This document shows positions 5,839 to 5,917 of a stretch of DNA of 5,917 nucleotides, piece after piece. Below the pieces are notes generated by a model, which saw only the letters and a list, made by a program, of their open reading frames with translations, was not told where the DNA came from and made no database searches. A program made the translations under genes and the position numbers. Source of the DNA: an uncultured Porphyromonadaceae bacterium (GTDB lineage Bacteria; Bacteroidota; Bacteroidia; Bacteroidales; Muribaculaceae); NCBI GenBank assembly GCA_900555165.1, contig USKE01000143.1, positions 1 to 5,917 on the forward strand, given 5' to 3'. Position 1 is the first letter of the stretch. Each line of letters opens with the position of its first letter.

Positions 5839-5892
5839 GCCTTTTTCGGCGTAGAACTCCTCGCCGGGGGCGAGGGTTACCTCAAGGCATTT
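5839..5892 (-). other. Untranslated-looking 5' coding remnant of the AIM24-family gene
   Basis: In the same frame as the AIM24 gene, these 18 codons read KCLEVTLAPGEEFYAEKG. LEVTLxPGE...AExG is what the family's first strand pair normally looks like. No ATG, GTG or TTG occurs in this stretch, and TAA lies immediately upstream. The nearby ATG (minus strand, 5890-5888) is in another frame and reaches TGA after two codons. The stretch is therefore likely coding by descent but lacks a usable start as given. Confidence 0.6.
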
Positions 5893-5903
5893 TTACCCCC
5901 CCC
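5890..5903 (-). repeat. Adjacent homopolymer runs: G8 followed by T and A5 (minus strand)
   Basis: On the plus strand five T (5890-5894), one A and eight C (5896-5903) occur in a row; on the minus strand this is G8-T-A5 directly before the AIM24 coding frame. Runs this long are prone to slippage in cells and to miscounting in sequencing, and they sit exactly where the gene's frame is lost. Confidence 0.8.
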
Positions 5904-5917
5904 AATAGTTAAAATAC

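Noticed and set aside
5896..5903. Phase variation of the AIM24 gene by change in the G8 run alone
   Set aside because: A TAA lies between the G-run and the conserved coding frame, so no G-run length joins an upstream frame to the gene; a change in the A5 run would be needed.

Overview
The window looks like a piece of a fairly GC-rich Bacteroidales chromosome, possibly Muribaculaceae; the family is an inference from gene content and GC, not a proof. Supporting signs are Bacteroidetes-type lipoproteins, starts without clear Shine-Dalgarno sequences, a SecG with an Ala/Pro-rich tail next to a Bacteroidales-style hypothetical TPR-like gene, and one good match to the Bacteroidales promoter pattern (TTTG, 20-base spacer, TTACTTTGC).

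Layout. Bases 1-360 (+) are the 3' end of an alkyl-sulfatase-like metallo-beta-lactamase protein that stops much earlier than its relatives. A perfect 26-base palindrome follows (387-412). Next are a hypothetical gene with a TPR-like C-terminus (472-1251) and secG (1278-1658), closed by a convincing intrinsic terminator (1691-1725). Then come a small lipocalin-like lipoprotein (1755-2162), a hairpin-rich gap, and a probable cluster of a second small lipoprotein (2253-2744), an SUI1/eIF1-type protein (2779-3111) and a YciO-type Sua5/YrdC protein (3212-3829). A 9-base tandem repeat (about 3129-3190) lies between the last two. On the minus strand, a Wzx/MATE-type polysaccharide flippase (5246-3765) overlaps the 3' end of the YciO gene by 65 bases. 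Upstream of it is an AIM24-family gene (stop at 5284) whose 5' end appears frame-broken next to a G8 and an A5 run.

How the genes relate. Most are housekeeping or envelope genes: protein export (SecG), two lipoproteins, translation or tRNA-modification-type proteins (SUI1, YciO-like) and a glycan-lipid flippase without glycosyltransferase neighbours. I see no defence system, CRISPR array, mobile element or new multi-gene system. The points most worth checking are the periodic G3N6 repeat, the broken start of the AIM24 gene, the shortened alkyl-sulfatase gene, the promoter embedded in the TPR-like gene, and the convergent coding overlap.
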